The notes: generated by a model from the letters alone, not told the origin. DNA of 64,000 nt from Cyrtodaria siliqua (GCA_037043455.1 JAWPHD010000004.1:226001-290000); one strand, 5' to 3'; positions 1 to 12,490 are shown, counted from the stretch's first letter. Numbers and translations are program-made.

Positions 1-1480
1 AACCTTGCTGTAACTGCTTTGAATTTCGAAACAAAAAAACAACACAACATTAGCATAGGCAACATTGGCATTCGTTATCGACATCCAATATATGATTACC
101 ATTAACATTAAATGAATTAAACATATTGTATTGCCAATATGTTACAGACAAAGTAATATCAACATATATACGATAGGAATATTACAATGACAAATGGGTC
201 GGGTAACAAGTTTTACTAACTAGATTAAACGTTTCCCAGACTGGAGGAAAACGCAATGATGATCAGAACAAGCGGTGGTGTCGACAAGGAAAATGGAATC
301 AACCGACAGCTTTATATGCAGCATTAACATAATTTATATACATGCTCTCATTCTCCAAATTGCAACAAAGCAATAATCGATGATCAGTGTTAGGCGTACA
401 TATGTTGTATTTTAAAAGAAACACAATGTATTATATAACTGTAATAGGACTCAGTCGTGGGGTAAGTAAATTTATAGGTTTATAGGCGCGTTACTACTGT
501 CTCGCCGCATAGCTAGCTTTTTTGGCGATATCGGTAGTGGTTCCACTTCACATGCAAGGGGTCCCGAGTTCAAACCCGCTGAGTGCCTAAATCTTTATGT
601 GTATTTTTTTCCGATATGATTACATAACGTTGTTTAATATTGATTTTCACATTATCACATAATCACATTTTTATAATATAACCATTATTATTCCCTGCCG
701 GAACTATAGTATATTTGTTTTTATTCATTGTCGATGAATGGAATTCGAAAGCCACTGCAAACACCATTCTCGGTAAAAAGTGATATTATTGTTATTATCC
801 TTGGTAAAATACGGAGTTCGTAGACGACAAATAACGTGCTAGCAAAACTGTATAAAAAGGAATATAGTGTCTGTCATTTCATTTATTATTTTGGTTTTTA
901 ATATTTTATGACTTTACGATTTTAATATTATATTTTTCTTATTTCCATGAAAGTACTTGTATACTACGATATTATGATGTGATACCTTAGACTTATCAAT
1001 AGTTTATACTGTGTGTCTTGTAAGTTTGATGTCAGTGAAGTTTTTTCATTTACTAGGTTAAAACTTGTTTTCACTCGGCAACGGGTATCTATGCTCTCCT
1101 ATGCATGGAGGATATAAAGAATACTACCTGTCTACTTAGACTGTTATATGCCAAATGTATTATTAGTTAAGATTTGTATTTTGGAGAACATTAAGCAGTT
1201 ACATACTTAGTTATGTCTGTTGATATATCTGGGTTTCTTTTGTATTTATCGTGTTTGCTTTTGTTATGCCTATTAACTGAGTTGTAAAATCAATTTTCTG
1301 TAGTGGCTAATACGTTTCGTTAGGCTGGGTATTCATCGGTTTGCTTAATATTGTCTGTGTTATACTGTATTGTTGTGTATATGTAATATTTTGTAACGAT
1401 GTTATTTGTCACTTTAATAAAATATAAAATAAAACAAAATACGTCAGCTGAGTGTGTCACGGGTAGACGGAACTTATTGT
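1..1480. other. AT-rich stretch without a recognisable gene
   Basis: I see no coding region that resembles a known family and no clear repeat structure, apart from a tRNA-like fragment near 522-588. Reading frames here are short and interrupted. Confidence 0.5.
522..588 (+). other. tRNA-like Pol III promoter remnant, possibly a SINE head
   Basis: The segment contains GAGTTCAAACCCG at 566-578, which fits the Pol III B box (consensus GGTTCRANYCC). An A-box-like stretch lies near 530-540. I could not fold a full cloverleaf by eye, so a degenerate SINE head or tRNA pseudogene is more likely than a working tRNA. Confidence 0.3.
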
Positions 1481-1486
1481 ATCTTA

Positions 1487-1576
1487 AAAAAAGAGTATGA
1501 TAATGGACCTTTGGAAACGGCCGAGCACGACACATACGAAATATTGCAGTCTCGGTTTGATTGAGACTGTTCTATA
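1487..1576 (-). repeat. R2 repeat, 3' fragment
   Basis: This is the reverse complement of the conserved end of the R2 family: the GGTCCATTATCATACTC tail, the GGCCGTTTCC block and the GTCTC/GAGAC stem-loop all match the copies at 5017, 14609, 30603 and 33750. It lies just upstream of a Penelope-like element on the opposite strand. Confidence 0.7.
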
Positions 1577-1778
1577 AGTCTATAATAGTCCAAATACGTT
1601 ACGAGATAAAGAGAATAGATTACATTGAAATTTAATATTAATTTGAACACTAACGAATACATTGAACTCTAACGAACAATTATAATGTCTTACGAGATAA
1701 ACGGTATAAATTGCATTTAAATTTGATATTATTTTTAATGCTAAGGAAAACATTGAGCACTACTCATCCATACCTTCT

Positions 1779-2066
1779 ATGTGTGACGTCTACACGTATC
1801 ACATATATAATTCAACTGTTAGACAAACAGGTCGATCGTTAAAGGTTCGATTTCGTGAAAATAAATATAATTCAGGTAATCCTAAAAAAAAAAAAAAATA
1901 CTTTTACCAACACTTTCGTCAGTCAGGTCATTTTTTTAGTAACGTTACTGTTCAACCGGTTGAATATATAATGTATGATAATAATGCTACTAAAAGCTTT
2001 AAAATAAAAACTAGACATATTGCAGAACTTAAGTGGATGAACAACTTGCAGACACCTAATATTGAA
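1779..2066 (+). pseudogene. GIY-YIG endonuclease domain of a Penelope-like element
   Basis: The translation has the GIY-YIG layout: VYTYHIYNSTVRQTGRSLK, then RFRENK about ten residues later, a HFRQSGH stretch, QPVEYI, and RHIAELKWMNNLQT with the acidic residue expected late in the fold. Known role of this domain: nicking the target DNA for retrotransposition. The first YIG tyrosine/glycine region is degraded (STVRQTG instead of the usual QYVGQTG), and the frame breaks soon after LQT, so activity is unlikely. Confidence 0.65.
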
Positions 2067-3175
2067 ATGTTTCTATATTTTCTGTTCGAAAGCGTAACTC
2101 TAGGTATCATGGTCGTAGGCGTAATGGTAGCATCAAACGCAAATCGCGTGTAATTATTTCAGTTGCTGATTTTCTTACTATTTTTAAACAGTCCGGAAAG
2201 GACTCTATGCTTTCACGACTTACCTCTTTGTCCATTTCTTCACTTAAGTTGATCGACGAGGAAGCAGACATTCGTACAGATCCCTTGTATAACATTTCTT
2301 CCATAATTCAAAGCTACACACAACATGTTCTCCGATCCCTTATTGACAAGGAGTCTGAACACGTCAGGAATTTCTAAAAATACTATTACTTAATAAAGGT
2401 ATTGATTTCATTGACATGCCTAGTATTTTTCGAGATAATCATGTAGTTGATTCTATCCCTAAATATTTGAAAAATTCAGAAAGTCCCGAAAAGTTATAAG
2501 TATAAAAAGATATTAGAAATATTATTTTCAACTACAACAAAATAGTTTCTGACCTTCATATAGTAAATAACACTCCTAAGGAATGTGAAAGTAATACATC
2601 ACAATTTTGCTATGCTCCAGCAGGTCATGTCATCACTGGTAATTTTGATATTGTTGATAAACGTATTCGGCATCTAAGTATAGATTACCTTCAACGATCG
2701 ATTTTAATGCCTGTCGTGCTCAGATCGCCCAATCCATTGAGGATTTTAGTATACAATGGTATCGTAGAGAACATGCGGACCCAAACCCTCTTTCTACTTG
2801 GATTTTGAATTGATGTGTACACGAGCATCTTTGTGTTTTACTTATATTGCCTATTAATGCTGCATTGCTGGTTAGAAAAAAGTTCATGCGGGGATTCCTT
2901 TATTTACACTATCCCGTTTTATTGGGATGAAGTAGGGTAAGTGTGAGGTTTGGTGCCCCCTAGAACCTGGTTTAAAACCCCAGCGGCCTTTTTTGCCACT
3001 GACCGTTCCAAGGCGGTAGCCCTATTGTCAACCATTTTGTGTTTGTGATGTCTTATTTGGCCTTTTATTCATATTTAAAGTTGTTATTTGTTCCTGTGTT
3101 TGTTTGTGGTTGACGTTCATCCTTGAATGCTACTTTTCCTGTTCGATTTTTATATCTATATTTATTAGTGTATTA
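1779..3175 (+). mobile_element. Penelope-like element copy 1 (GIY-YIG, linker, RT N-terminus, 3' UTR)
   Basis: Frames read in order give a GIY-YIG nuclease (1779-2066), a basic linker with HGRRRNGSIKRK (about 2067-2375), then at 2500-2815 a segment with CYAPAGHVITGNFDIVDKR, typical of the N-terminal part of Penelope-like reverse transcriptases. At about 2814 the copy jumps straight to the family's 3' UTR, whose ending CCTGTTCGATTTTTATATCT is at 3138-3158, so the catalytic palm is deleted. The nuclease-first order matches the permuted Naiad/Chlamys group of PLEs. Several frameshifts and stops make it non-functional. Confidence 0.75.
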
Positions 3176-3179
3176 CGGA

Positions 3180-5015
3180 TAAACGGAATAAACTGCATTA
3201 TTTTGAGTCAAACGATACCTTTTTTATATCTTGAATATGTATCGGTCTACCTAATACATTACGAGATAGACGGATTTCATTGGATTTAATTTTAATATTT
3301 ATCTTAAAATCTTAAAAATAATTTGGCACAGACTGAAAAAACAACAACACTCCTTTTGATTATAAACTGAAATTCAAGACATTATTGGAACAGCTACAAA
3401 ATGGCCCTACACTATTAAAAGCCTGTTTTGGACACAACATTTAAAGCATTTTCAACTCATATTAAAATTGCAACATTTGTATACGTCAATGGACTCAATC
3501 TGGATATAGTTCAAGAATTTGCTTGACTAGTGGAATTGGGTCGAGGTGAGTCTGTATATAGACATTTTGATGCGCTCTTCCTATTATTTTCTACCAGAAG
3601 TTACAGGTTATATTCCTACAATGTCACCAACAATATATATGAATATCTTGATGGGTCTGTTAGACGGTATACACGCATTTCTATGAGACGTTAGGTGAAT
3701 ACAGCCCATTCATAACAAGATTCAATAATGATAGATACAAATTAATAGTATGCTTTACCCTACTACCATATAAAATAACAAGATACAACTCGAAATACTA
3801 GTCAAGGGACGTTATGATTAAGACATTTGCTGCAATATGGATAACATCTAATACACTTAACATGTATGATACTGCCACACAAATGTCATTGTGTCTTCAT
3901 TTAAAATCATGGAGTTCCTGTGCATTCAGTTCGGACTGTTCATAAGATAGTAGGTAACTGAAAAATTCATTTTCCGCTCAGACGCCTAGCAGTTCAGATG
4001 TGTTTTATATTCCGGAATTTGGAGTGAAACTGGGTTGGATTATTATATTAAGAGGTAAATAACAATTTTATAAATGAACCGAATTTGATCTACGCTGATT
4101 GTCATATTTTCATAATTCAATAGCATCAATAAAGTTGTAAATATCATGTCAGTTTCTCTATGAATATGTAACGTTACATTTCTAACTTCAGATTGTCTTT
4201 TACGTTTTTTGTGACATAACTAGACTTCAATAATCAAAAATATATCTTAAATAAATAAAAACGCTGGGTACACGTTTATAACGTTGACTCACCGCTTTTA
4301 GGATGTATCATACTTGTTTAAAGTGCATTTTTATATGATATCTCACATTGTTTTAGAACTATATTATAATTATTTGAATTGCATTGTTACGTGATGTCTC
4401 ATTTACGATAACCGACGATAACCGACGCTTCAGTTTGCATTTTGATAATTTTGTTTAGTAAATACAAAAAAAGAGTATGATAATGGACCTTTGGACAAGT
4501 AAACATTTGCAGTGAGGATTCGACGTCGAATAAAGCTTAAACTGACAGAATTATCTCTCAATGGATATTGATGTTTACTTAATGAGGCGGACAGAACTTG
4601 TATATTTTAAGTAGCTTAGCTAACGCCAGCTATTGTCTTCATTTTCAAAAATGGCTTTGATAATATGTCACCGGCAAACTGAAGCGACAAATGTAATATG
4701 CTGTTTTAGTTGAACGCATAAACTTAATAGATTATTGTTGGTTCAAAACGATAAACAATTAATATAAACATGACGTCTAATATATATTTTATTTTATATA
4801 ATATCTATGGATATTATGCACTCAATATTTGATGTAACCAGGATATATATTTTGAAATAAAATGAAGATATGCGCTTTACACAGTTTTCGTATTTCCAAG
4901 TATTCCCAAGTATATCTAGTAATTTAAGGTCAGAGTTTTAATGGTATTATAATTTTCTAGCATTAAAAGTCGAAATTTTCAAATGGAATTATATTGTCGA
5001 TTGCATAACTGAGAC
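3180..5015. other. No gene recognised; small R2 fragment at 4466-4497
   Basis: AT-rich sequence without a supportable coding region. The only identifiable piece is about 30 bp at 4466-4497 matching the R2 family terminus (minus orientation). Confidence 0.45.
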
Positions 5016-5016
5016 T

Positions 5017-5275
5017 TTGTTAGATACTGGGACCATACGCCCTGGACATGGAATAATGACAGTTAAAGTAGTAGTCCACCGCCATATGCATGCCATTTTC
5101 GGGATGGTTAACATTTTGTACTATTGATTTTATAAAAATCGAATTCTAATCAACCCGGGGCTAGAGGGCGTGAATATTTCACTATTTCTCAATCAAATCG
5201 AGACTGCAATATTTCGTATTTATCGTGTTCGGCCGTTTCCAAAGGCCCACTCTCATACTCTTTACTGTACATACG
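5017..5275 (+). repeat. R2 repeat, partial copy
   Basis: It shows the R2 blocks in order: ACTGGGACCATACGCC, CCACCGCCATATGCATGCC, a TTTTCGGGATGG hairpin, TACTATTGATTTTAT, CCCGGGGCTAGAGGGCGTG, GAGACTGCAATATTTCG and the GTTTCCAAAGG terminus. The first of the two 3' stem-loops is largely missing from this copy. Confidence 0.75.
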
Positions 5276-5509
5276 AGATACATAAAACAGTAAGATGGAC
5301 TAGTGAATTTGTCTTCACTGTGAAGTGTTTGACTTCTAGGCGAATGTAGAATATAATTTGAGAAGTTAGCGACACCTAACATTGCAAGAAAATTGTTGGC
5401 GTTAAAATCAATTCCATTATAGTATATAACCTACATAAGTTGGTTCTTATATCATGAATAAAAAACAAATGTAGCTTTCACAGAACACAGCCAACCAAAC
5501 TAGATATAA

Positions 5510-5725
5510 CAATCTAAAAGGAAAAGTAGCATTCAAGGACGACAGTCAAATACAAATACACACTGAAACAAAGAACGATGAATAAAAGGCAAGATAAGAC
5601 ATCACAAACACAAACACAAAAGGAACGACAATAGGGCTACCTCCTTGGAACGCTCAGTGGCTAAAAAAGGCCGCTGGTGGATTAAACCGGGTTCTAAGGT
5701 ACACCAGACCCCCTGTAGAACAAAG
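5510..5725 (-). mobile_element. Penelope-like element copy 2, 3' UTR only
   Basis: The reverse complement of the PLE 3' UTR is recognised from the TTCCAAGGAGGTAGCCCTATTG block and the terminus with GAATGCTACTTTTCC. There is no coding sequence left; this is a 5'-truncated copy. Confidence 0.7.
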
Positions 5726-5929
5726 AGTCACTTCGGGGAGTCGATTTGATTATATATATGCAAATTACCCCCCTTTCGGCGGTTCAGTTTTTGAAAACAC
5801 CATTAACGTATAGGTAAGTTAAAAGTCAGGAACTAACACAAATTAAAAATCGATAAATGTCGTATAGGAATATCGGAAAACCCGATCTATGAGATGACTC
5901 ATTGCTATAGACGTTGAACTCCGTATAAG

Positions 5930-6990
5930 GCCCGCCTTATTTCGAATTATAGTGCCTGCACCACCACAAACATCTCCAACCTTTTAACTTCTTGTCTTAC
6001 TGCCTTTAAAGATCACGTTAAACAATATTGTGATAAAACTTATGAAAACTCTGGGATTAATTTGCCTTGATCTATAAAGAATTCAGGAGACGTTCTGGGT
6101 AATATTTGCAATAAACGTCATGTTTCATCTATTAGCACGTATGACTTCTCTAAACTATATACACCTTACCACATCACCTTATCAAAGACATGCTTATTGC
6201 TCTTATTCAAAAAACATTCGCGAGGGACATTACTACATTTTTGGCCTGTAATAATATTAAAGCGTTTGTTTTTACTAACGGCACTTTAGAAAATTTGAAT
6301 ATGTGGACTTGCCATGAAGTTTGTGAAGCACTCATCTTCCTATTAGATAATATTTTCGTCAGGTATGGAAAGACCGTTTATAGACAAATTGTTGGTATCC
6401 CTATGGGTACAAACTGTGCGCCACCTGTCGCAGATTTGTTTTTACGAGTATATTGCTATGAAAGAGATTTCATGTTGAGTCTTTCAACAGCTACTCAGGA
6501 AGATGTTGTTGAGGCCTTTAATGACACCTCTCGGTATCTGGATGACATATTAAACATTGACAACCCTTTCTTTTCTACTATGGTTACTAATATATATCCT
6601 AAATACTTCAACTTAACAAAGCTAATATTTCTGATACTAACGCTTCTTTTCTTGATTGATATCTCTCCATTAAAAATGGTAAACTAATTAGCATTTGTTA
6701 TTCCTTTTGCATTCTCGTTTGTCTTTTTGCGTGTTTGTTTTTTGTGTTTTGTGGTTGTCTGTCGTCATTGAATGCTACTTTTCCTGTCCGATTTTTATAT
6801 CTTTCTATTTTTTATGTTTGTCTGCAGTCTTGTCTTGTCGTGCCCTCAATGGTCTTGGTGCTCCGGCTTCTGCCAAGTCATTGAGTACCTTCTTTTTGGC
6901 TTTCTAGGCTATTGTCTTTTTTTATTTATATATACACGAGCATTTTTGTGTTTTACTTATATTGCATGTTAATACTGCTTTGTTGGTTTG
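5930..6990 (+). mobile_element. Penelope-like element copy 3 (reverse transcriptase and 3' UTR)
   Basis: From about 5940 two alternating frames give PLE RT sequence (KDHVKQYCDKTYE, then SISTYDFSKLYT). From 6190 an open stretch of 165 codons includes the hallmark PLE motif RQIVGIPMGTNCAPP (RT motif 4 region) and SRYLDDILNID, which carries the catalytic Asp pair. After KNGK at about 6687 the copy jumps to the family 3' UTR, losing the thumb. Frame shifts and a TGA at 6068-6070 show it is dead. Confidence 0.8.
6190..6687 (+). pseudogene. Penelope-like reverse transcriptase core fragment
   Basis: This is the palm segment of a PLE reverse transcriptase. It contains NMWTCHEVCEALIFLLDNIF, GIPMGTNCAPPVADLFL and RYLDDILNID. 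The two Asp residues of YLDD are the metal ligands expected in all RTs. The product would be copied from element RNA and used in target-primed reverse transcription. The fragment lacks fingers and thumb and is not a complete enzyme. Confidence 0.75.
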
Positions 6991-7299
6991 AGATTTTAGT
7001 TATTTTAAAAATAATTCTATAGGAAACGGCCAATTTTAGCTATGAAAAATTGTAGATCGAGTAACAAATCAGAACAGTTCAAAATGTCCCCAGTGAAATG
7101 GGAGCTGCGGTCTCAGAGGTTGTTAAAACATATATGCAAAGAACAAGGTTGTTCAAAGAAAGAAGTTGGATGACTTCAGTCTAGGAATATTAAGGAGAAC
7201 AGTACACACTATGCACCATCGAGGAGACTTTGTAAGTACATATAGATATATTTAATATAGGAAAAGAATAAAAAAATGTATATGTAAAAATGTATGTCA

Positions 7300-7640
7300 A
7301 CATTCCTGTAAATTTTGGCGAGACCATGTGTTAAATAGTAATGGAGGAGGGCGCGACACAAGTTTTTCAACCCATATTTTGACTAAGTTAAGGGCCACAA
7401 CTCTGTGGTTCTGGGTCTAAAATAAAAAACAAACTCAGGTGCGCATCTTTACTTGCTGGTCAACATTCTTGTAAAATGTGATGAACATGGGTTAAATAGT
7501 TATGAAGGATCACGAGACACAAGTTTTCCAGCACCTATTTTACTAAGTCAAGGGCTACAACTTTATGGTTCTTGGACTAAAATAAAGATGAAAACCCAGG
7601 TGTGCTTCTTCACTTGCTGGTCAACATTCCTGGCGACCGT
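7300..7640 (+). repeat. Tandem repeat of about 160 bp, two units
   Basis: Two adjacent units share a TGCTGGTCAACATTC start, a GACACAAGTTTT block, an ACTAAGT(C/T)AAGGGC block and TATGGTTCT(T/G)G. A related single piece is at 8300-8380. The array sits between two Penelope-like fragments. Confidence 0.6.
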
Positions 7641-7645
7641 GGGTT

Positions 7646-8300
7646 AATTATCCCTATTTAGATGAGGATGTTCCCCTAGCAACTATATTCGTTTTTCTAG
7701 GGCTTTTACTCTTCTGATACAAGGACTATCACAACCTAACTTTTATCTAGACGTGTTTTACAAACATTGTAAGATCCTTGATCATGATCACTTTCATACT
7801 ATATGTGTTAAACTTGTTAAAATGCTTATCAAAAGAGGTTATGACCCTATCATTTTGCAACACACTGCATGCTTGGTGGTGGACTCATTTACAGATCGCC
7901 ACTATGTTTTCCTCATTAATTGTGCGATGACCGGACAAGCTGTGGACCCTATGTTGACGTCCACCTGAAGCCCAAAAGGCGTGTTTTACTTATATTGCCT
8001 ATTAATAGTGCCTTGTTGGTTAGACAATAGTTCATGGCGGGGATTTCTTTATTAACATTGTCCCGTTTTATTGGGATGACAATAGGGTAAGTGTGGGGTA
8101 TGGCGAACCACATAACCTGGTTTAACCCCCCCGTGGTGGCCTTTTTGCCACTTACAGTTCCAAGGCGGTAGCTCTATTGTCAACCATTTTGTGTTTGTGA
8201 AGTCATATACCTTTATTCCTTATTAACATTGTCATTTATGCTTGTCTTTTTGCGTATTTTGGGGTTTAATGCTGCATTTCCTGTCCGACTTTTATACTTA
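7646..8300 (+). mobile_element. Penelope-like element copy 4 (C-terminus and 3' UTR)
   Basis: Coding begins abruptly within the thumb region (FSRAF, then a frame with HFHTICVKLVKMLIKRGYDP and MTGQAVDPM near the C-terminus). It continues into the 3' UTR, with the GTTCCAAGGCGGTAG block at 8157-8171 and CCTGTCCGACTTTTATAC at 8280-8297. The same C-terminal sequence appears in the copy at 58660-60130. Confidence 0.75.
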
Positions 8301-8399
8301 TTTTTAAATAGTTATGGATGATCACGCGACACAAGTTTTTCAATCCCAGTTTTGACTAAGTCAAGGTCCATAACTCTATGGTTCTGTATTGCTAAAAAC

Positions 8400-10185
8400 A
8401 CAAAATTCATAATCTGTTCTATTGCTTTGTTTTGTTTTTAATTTAAAATAAGTATACAATCAGTATCTAGCATGTCTGTTAGTATCATTTAAAATAATTA
8501 TTTAGAATGATATTTGCAATATACAATTACATGTTTTACAATAAAAGTATGAGTGACAATCTACGTCATGTATCATTTTCAATGAATAATTCACATATTA
8601 CTAATTGATCAATACCCTACCGCAATAGCGTAGAATGCTCTACTAACAAGCACACAAATATACATAAACATATGTTGAGTTAATTGATGCCATATGGCTC
8701 CAACCTCCAATTTGGCTGCAACTTTTTTCAAGAAAAAAATCGGCCAGAGGAGGCCCTCAATATAAGTGACCTTTGACGGACATCCATCATATTTTTGCAC
8801 GTTTGATTTAACTTTTCTTTTTCTTTTCCATGATGGTTCAAGTTTAGCCATAACTATACTACTAAATTATTAAATTAAAACAGAAAAATTCAAGCAATCA
8901 CCGAAAACGTTCTGTATCAATCGCCTTACAGCCACAAGAAATGAATAATAAAAGAAAATTACAAACTATAAATCACGAAAACACACGACAACATAAAGCT
9001 ACATCACACAAACAGTCGCGCTGTATAGCGGAAGTGTAAAACAATCTATTTTGAAGAAAATTAAAAGATATACTAAATAATATACAAATATATACTAAAT
9101 AACACACAGAATCACCGCCATTTCTCCTTTGCAGACGAGCGGAAAGGCGGAAAAATCTAGAAACGCATGTGACATCATTTGTTTTTTTACTGTTATGATT
9201 CTTTTTATTTTTCTGCAAGGCCTTGTTCTTGTTATATTTATATAAGAAATACATATTTTCGGTTTATATAATAAAATCCTATAAAAATATTAAAAATAAA
9301 AAGGTCGTATTGTATTCGGTAAAAATCGTAAATATTCGCCTGAGTCTGGTAAATCAGACTACCGGCGGTCCGTTCACGAACCGTTATTAAAAGTCGATGT
9401 CTCCTTTCCACGTGTTAACCTGTATGTTATACCCAGTTAACAACTGTAGAACGCCATTTCGTTGATATGGAAACAAAAAAAGAAAAAACACTGTGTAATC
9501 ATTGAAAGACGGATGGATGTCGGCCCGTGCATGGACAGATATTCCGATATTCCGCCTTGAATCCGTTATCGGGAACATTTATATTGCTGGCAGGTTCATG
9601 CCTTTACATATATAGTGTGAATTTTCCCAACGATTGATATAGATATTCGGCGTACATACGTGAACATGTAGACACAAATATCGTAATTTGAATAATGGTT
9701 ATCGCACAAAATATGAAACATATGCAAAGCAACACAGGCGTGCAACTTACCATGCAGGCGTGCTATGAAATATGAACAAACTCGATGTGGAAATAGTCAT
9801 ATTTTTTTTTAAGAACGTTTTTTGGCATTTTAATTCTTAAACACACTTACATAATATGTACGATTGTGTCAATATGTAAAATAGGCCCTATGTACATAAA
9901 GCAGTTTTAGGGCTATACATTCAGAGGATTACATGTCCGGTTCTGCTTTATGTTAAGTCACAATTGCAGCAGAAACTTGTACTAGAGTGGCGAGGGATGT
10001 TTCATACAGTCCAGTACTTTTAGTAAAAAAATCTCTCTGTCTCTGTCTCTGTTTCTTTCTCTCTGTATGTTTCTTTCTCTCTGTCGCTGTCTCTCTCTCT
10101 CATTTTAATGGATGTATGATTATACTTGTACATCAGGTTTCAATCAAACGCTTGGTGGATCCAATGGAGCTAGCTGGCCATCCAT
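8400..10185. other. No gene recognised
   Basis: Open frames here are short and unlike any family I know. A pyrimidine-rich run at 10031-10105 is a CTCTGT-type microsatellite. Nothing else is supportable. Confidence 0.45.
10031..10105. repeat. CTCTGT-rich microsatellite
   Basis: Imperfect short repeats of CTCTGT and TTTCTTTCTCT. The reading frame through it is an artefact of composition. Confidence 0.8.
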
Positions 10186-10189
10186 CAAG

Positions 10190-10540
10190 TAATATCAGTG
10201 ATTGCTCAACTCAGAGCAGGTTGTTTGCCAATTGAAATTGAGCTTGGACGTTACCGCTGTATCCCCAGGGAACAACGTCTCTGTAAACAGTGTTTAATAA
10301 ATGTGGTGGAGAGTGAAAAACATTTGTGCTACAGTGTAGCAAATATGAAGGACATAGGCACAGGATAAACAATAAATTTGATCAATCTTTTCCTGATGGA
10401 ATGTTATCTGACAACGAAAAAGTGAAACTCATTTTCACAGAATATGAACTTATTAAATATACTGGACATTTTATCCAAAATGCTTTAAGAAATATAAATA
10501 ACTCATGTGTACCAATCACCTTATTAGGTGCAATATAAGC
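10190..10540 (+). pseudogene. C-terminal tail of a LINE (non-LTR) polyprotein
   Basis: Two frames joined by shifts give the pattern AQLRAGCLPIEIELGRYRC, REQRLCKQC, VESEKH, then LLQCSKYEGHRHR and a helical tail ending QNALRNINN. The arrangement LRxGxLPxExxxGRxR, RxCxxC, ExEKH, CxxYxxxR is the usual ending of jockey/CR1-like elements downstream of the RT. No RT is present upstream, so this is a 5'-truncated and frameshifted copy. Confidence 0.55.
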
Positions 10541-10814
10541 ACTCGTGCAAAACACTTTGTCATACTGCAAAAAAAATGCTCAGGATTTTATTGGTCAATG
10601 GGCCGTAGACATGAGCCCATGTCTACGTCTCGCGACGTGAACATAGGACAATTTCCCCGTAGGTACCTCATACCTGCAATACACAAAAACTAAATGGCGA
10701 CGATAATGTAGCCGATTCGTTTTGGAAACCGCCGATTGTTTCCTTTCTATTGCTTTTCTGAGCTTTCCTTTGTGTGTAAAGTTCTGAAATAATCGTAAGT
10801 ATATTTCTTTTTCA

Positions 10815-11010
10815 TAAAAAGACCAGTAGGCCTTATTGCCTACTGACCGTTCCAAGTCGGTAACCTTGTCTTCACCACCCGCTCTGTTGTTTTTGTCTCT
10901 TTCATTGTATTGTAAAGTCCTTGTTTGCAGTACAGTGCGGACCTACGATGCCATTGCGTTCGGACGCTGTGGTTTCTATAGGACCCTATATATCATTTTT
11001 GTAATTTTAC
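10815..11010 (+). mobile_element. Penelope-like element, second subfamily, 3' UTR fragment
   Basis: The segment matches the UTRs at 55790-55860 and 58230-58420: GCCTACTGACCGTTCCAAG, a GTAACCTTGTCTTCACCAC block and TACGATGCCATTGCGTT. It holds no coding sequence. Confidence 0.65.
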
Positions 11011-11225
11011 AGATGATAAAACATTATCATAGTGATAAAATACGTTTATTGTATGAAAAAATCCGCCAAATAAAACGATGTTCGAGGGATGACGTCACGA
11101 AATTAAACAACGTTTAGTTAATGGCACGTTACGGGGAAATTGGAGCAATAAAAATGAAAACTTGTTTTGGCTGGATTTTTTTCTTAAATAAATGGTAACA
11201 ACTTTGAAGTATGACAAATTCGTTA

Positions 11226-11356
11226 TTAGGATTCTTGACAGGGAAATGGGCTCACATTCCCTGCCTGGAAAGTATATTCCCACTCGCCAAACGGCTCAGG
11301 TGAATATAATTTTCAGGCAGGGAATGTGAGTCCATGTCCCATGCCAAGAATCCTAA
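11226..11356. mobile_element. Palindromic MITE, about 130 bp
   Basis: Arms TTAGGATTCTTG and CAAGAATCCTAA bound an imperfect palindrome in which GGGCTCACATTCCCTGCCTG on the left pairs with CAGGCAGGGAATGTGAGTCC on the right. A decayed relative lies at 52886-52970. There is no coding capacity; a transposase would be supplied in trans. Confidence 0.65.
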
Positions 11357-11359
11357 CCA

Positions 11360-12490
11360 ATAATATTTTTTAAAATACTTCATTGTTTTTGTTTTTGCAT
11401 TATTTAAATATGTATCTCACTGAGTTAACAGAAATCCGGGTATGATATCATGATTCTCATATTATCAGGTTAGAAATTATTGTAAACATTGTTTACACTA
11501 TTTTTAAATATACATAGATTATAATCGCTATTTGTGCAAGTGATTGACTGCGCGTGATAAGTTGTAAGCAAGTAAGTTATTTATTATAGTGACATGTGTA
11601 AACAATATATAGTTACATACTGGTTATAATGATATGCTTAATACATCCGGTCATAAGGTACCTCTGAAATCTTCAAAACGTGATTTATATTATCAAATGT
11701 AAATGTATTTGTCATGGTTGTCGTCACTAAATGTGACGGGTAGAGCGTATTGGTCGTACATAGCTCTTGCAAGATGTTAGTTACACCCTAATTCATTGTT
11801 CAGTTGAAACCAAATCACAATGTTCATGATATATTCAGGTAACACGGAAAACCGTGTAGATTTTAATACTGCAAATTTAGCCACGTATGTCACGGAATGA
11901 ACGGGGGAAATAATGGTTTGGGCGTAACGTTTGCTATACAATTCATTGTCTCCTAGTTTTGGCCGAGATTGCTTGATGGTTCCTTTGTTTGGAACAGAAG
12001 TTGGACGGCGAAATTCACAGGCACTATGTGGTCAGTATTTATTTCATTAATTTTTATCGTACATTTGTATTCAGTGGGCGGCGCCATCTTGGTTGGCGGT
12101 TACGACATCAGGTTACGACATCCGTTGTTTCTCAAACAGTAACTTGAGACTAGCATATGATTTTTAAGTTACTTTATTAGATGTAATTATTGTAATTGGT
12201 CATTAATTGAAAAACAATATTAATTTGATAACGTTGTATAATAGGTACATTAGTTAACGTTGGCGTAAAACTCAGTGATTGTAATACACGATTGGATTGA
12301 TAACAGTGGATATTACGTGCATTAGTTAACAATGGAATGAGTGACTAGTATAAATGTTCGACGCGTATACATAGCGTTGTATTAGGGGCATTGATTAACA
12401 GCGACGTACATGTCGTAAACATGGCGTTGTAGAATATGTATACATTGCTACTCATCATTAGTACAGCTTACATATATTTATTAGATAATG
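11360..12490. other. No gene recognised
   Basis: AT-rich flank of the large element. No coding region or repeat that I can name. Confidence 0.45.
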
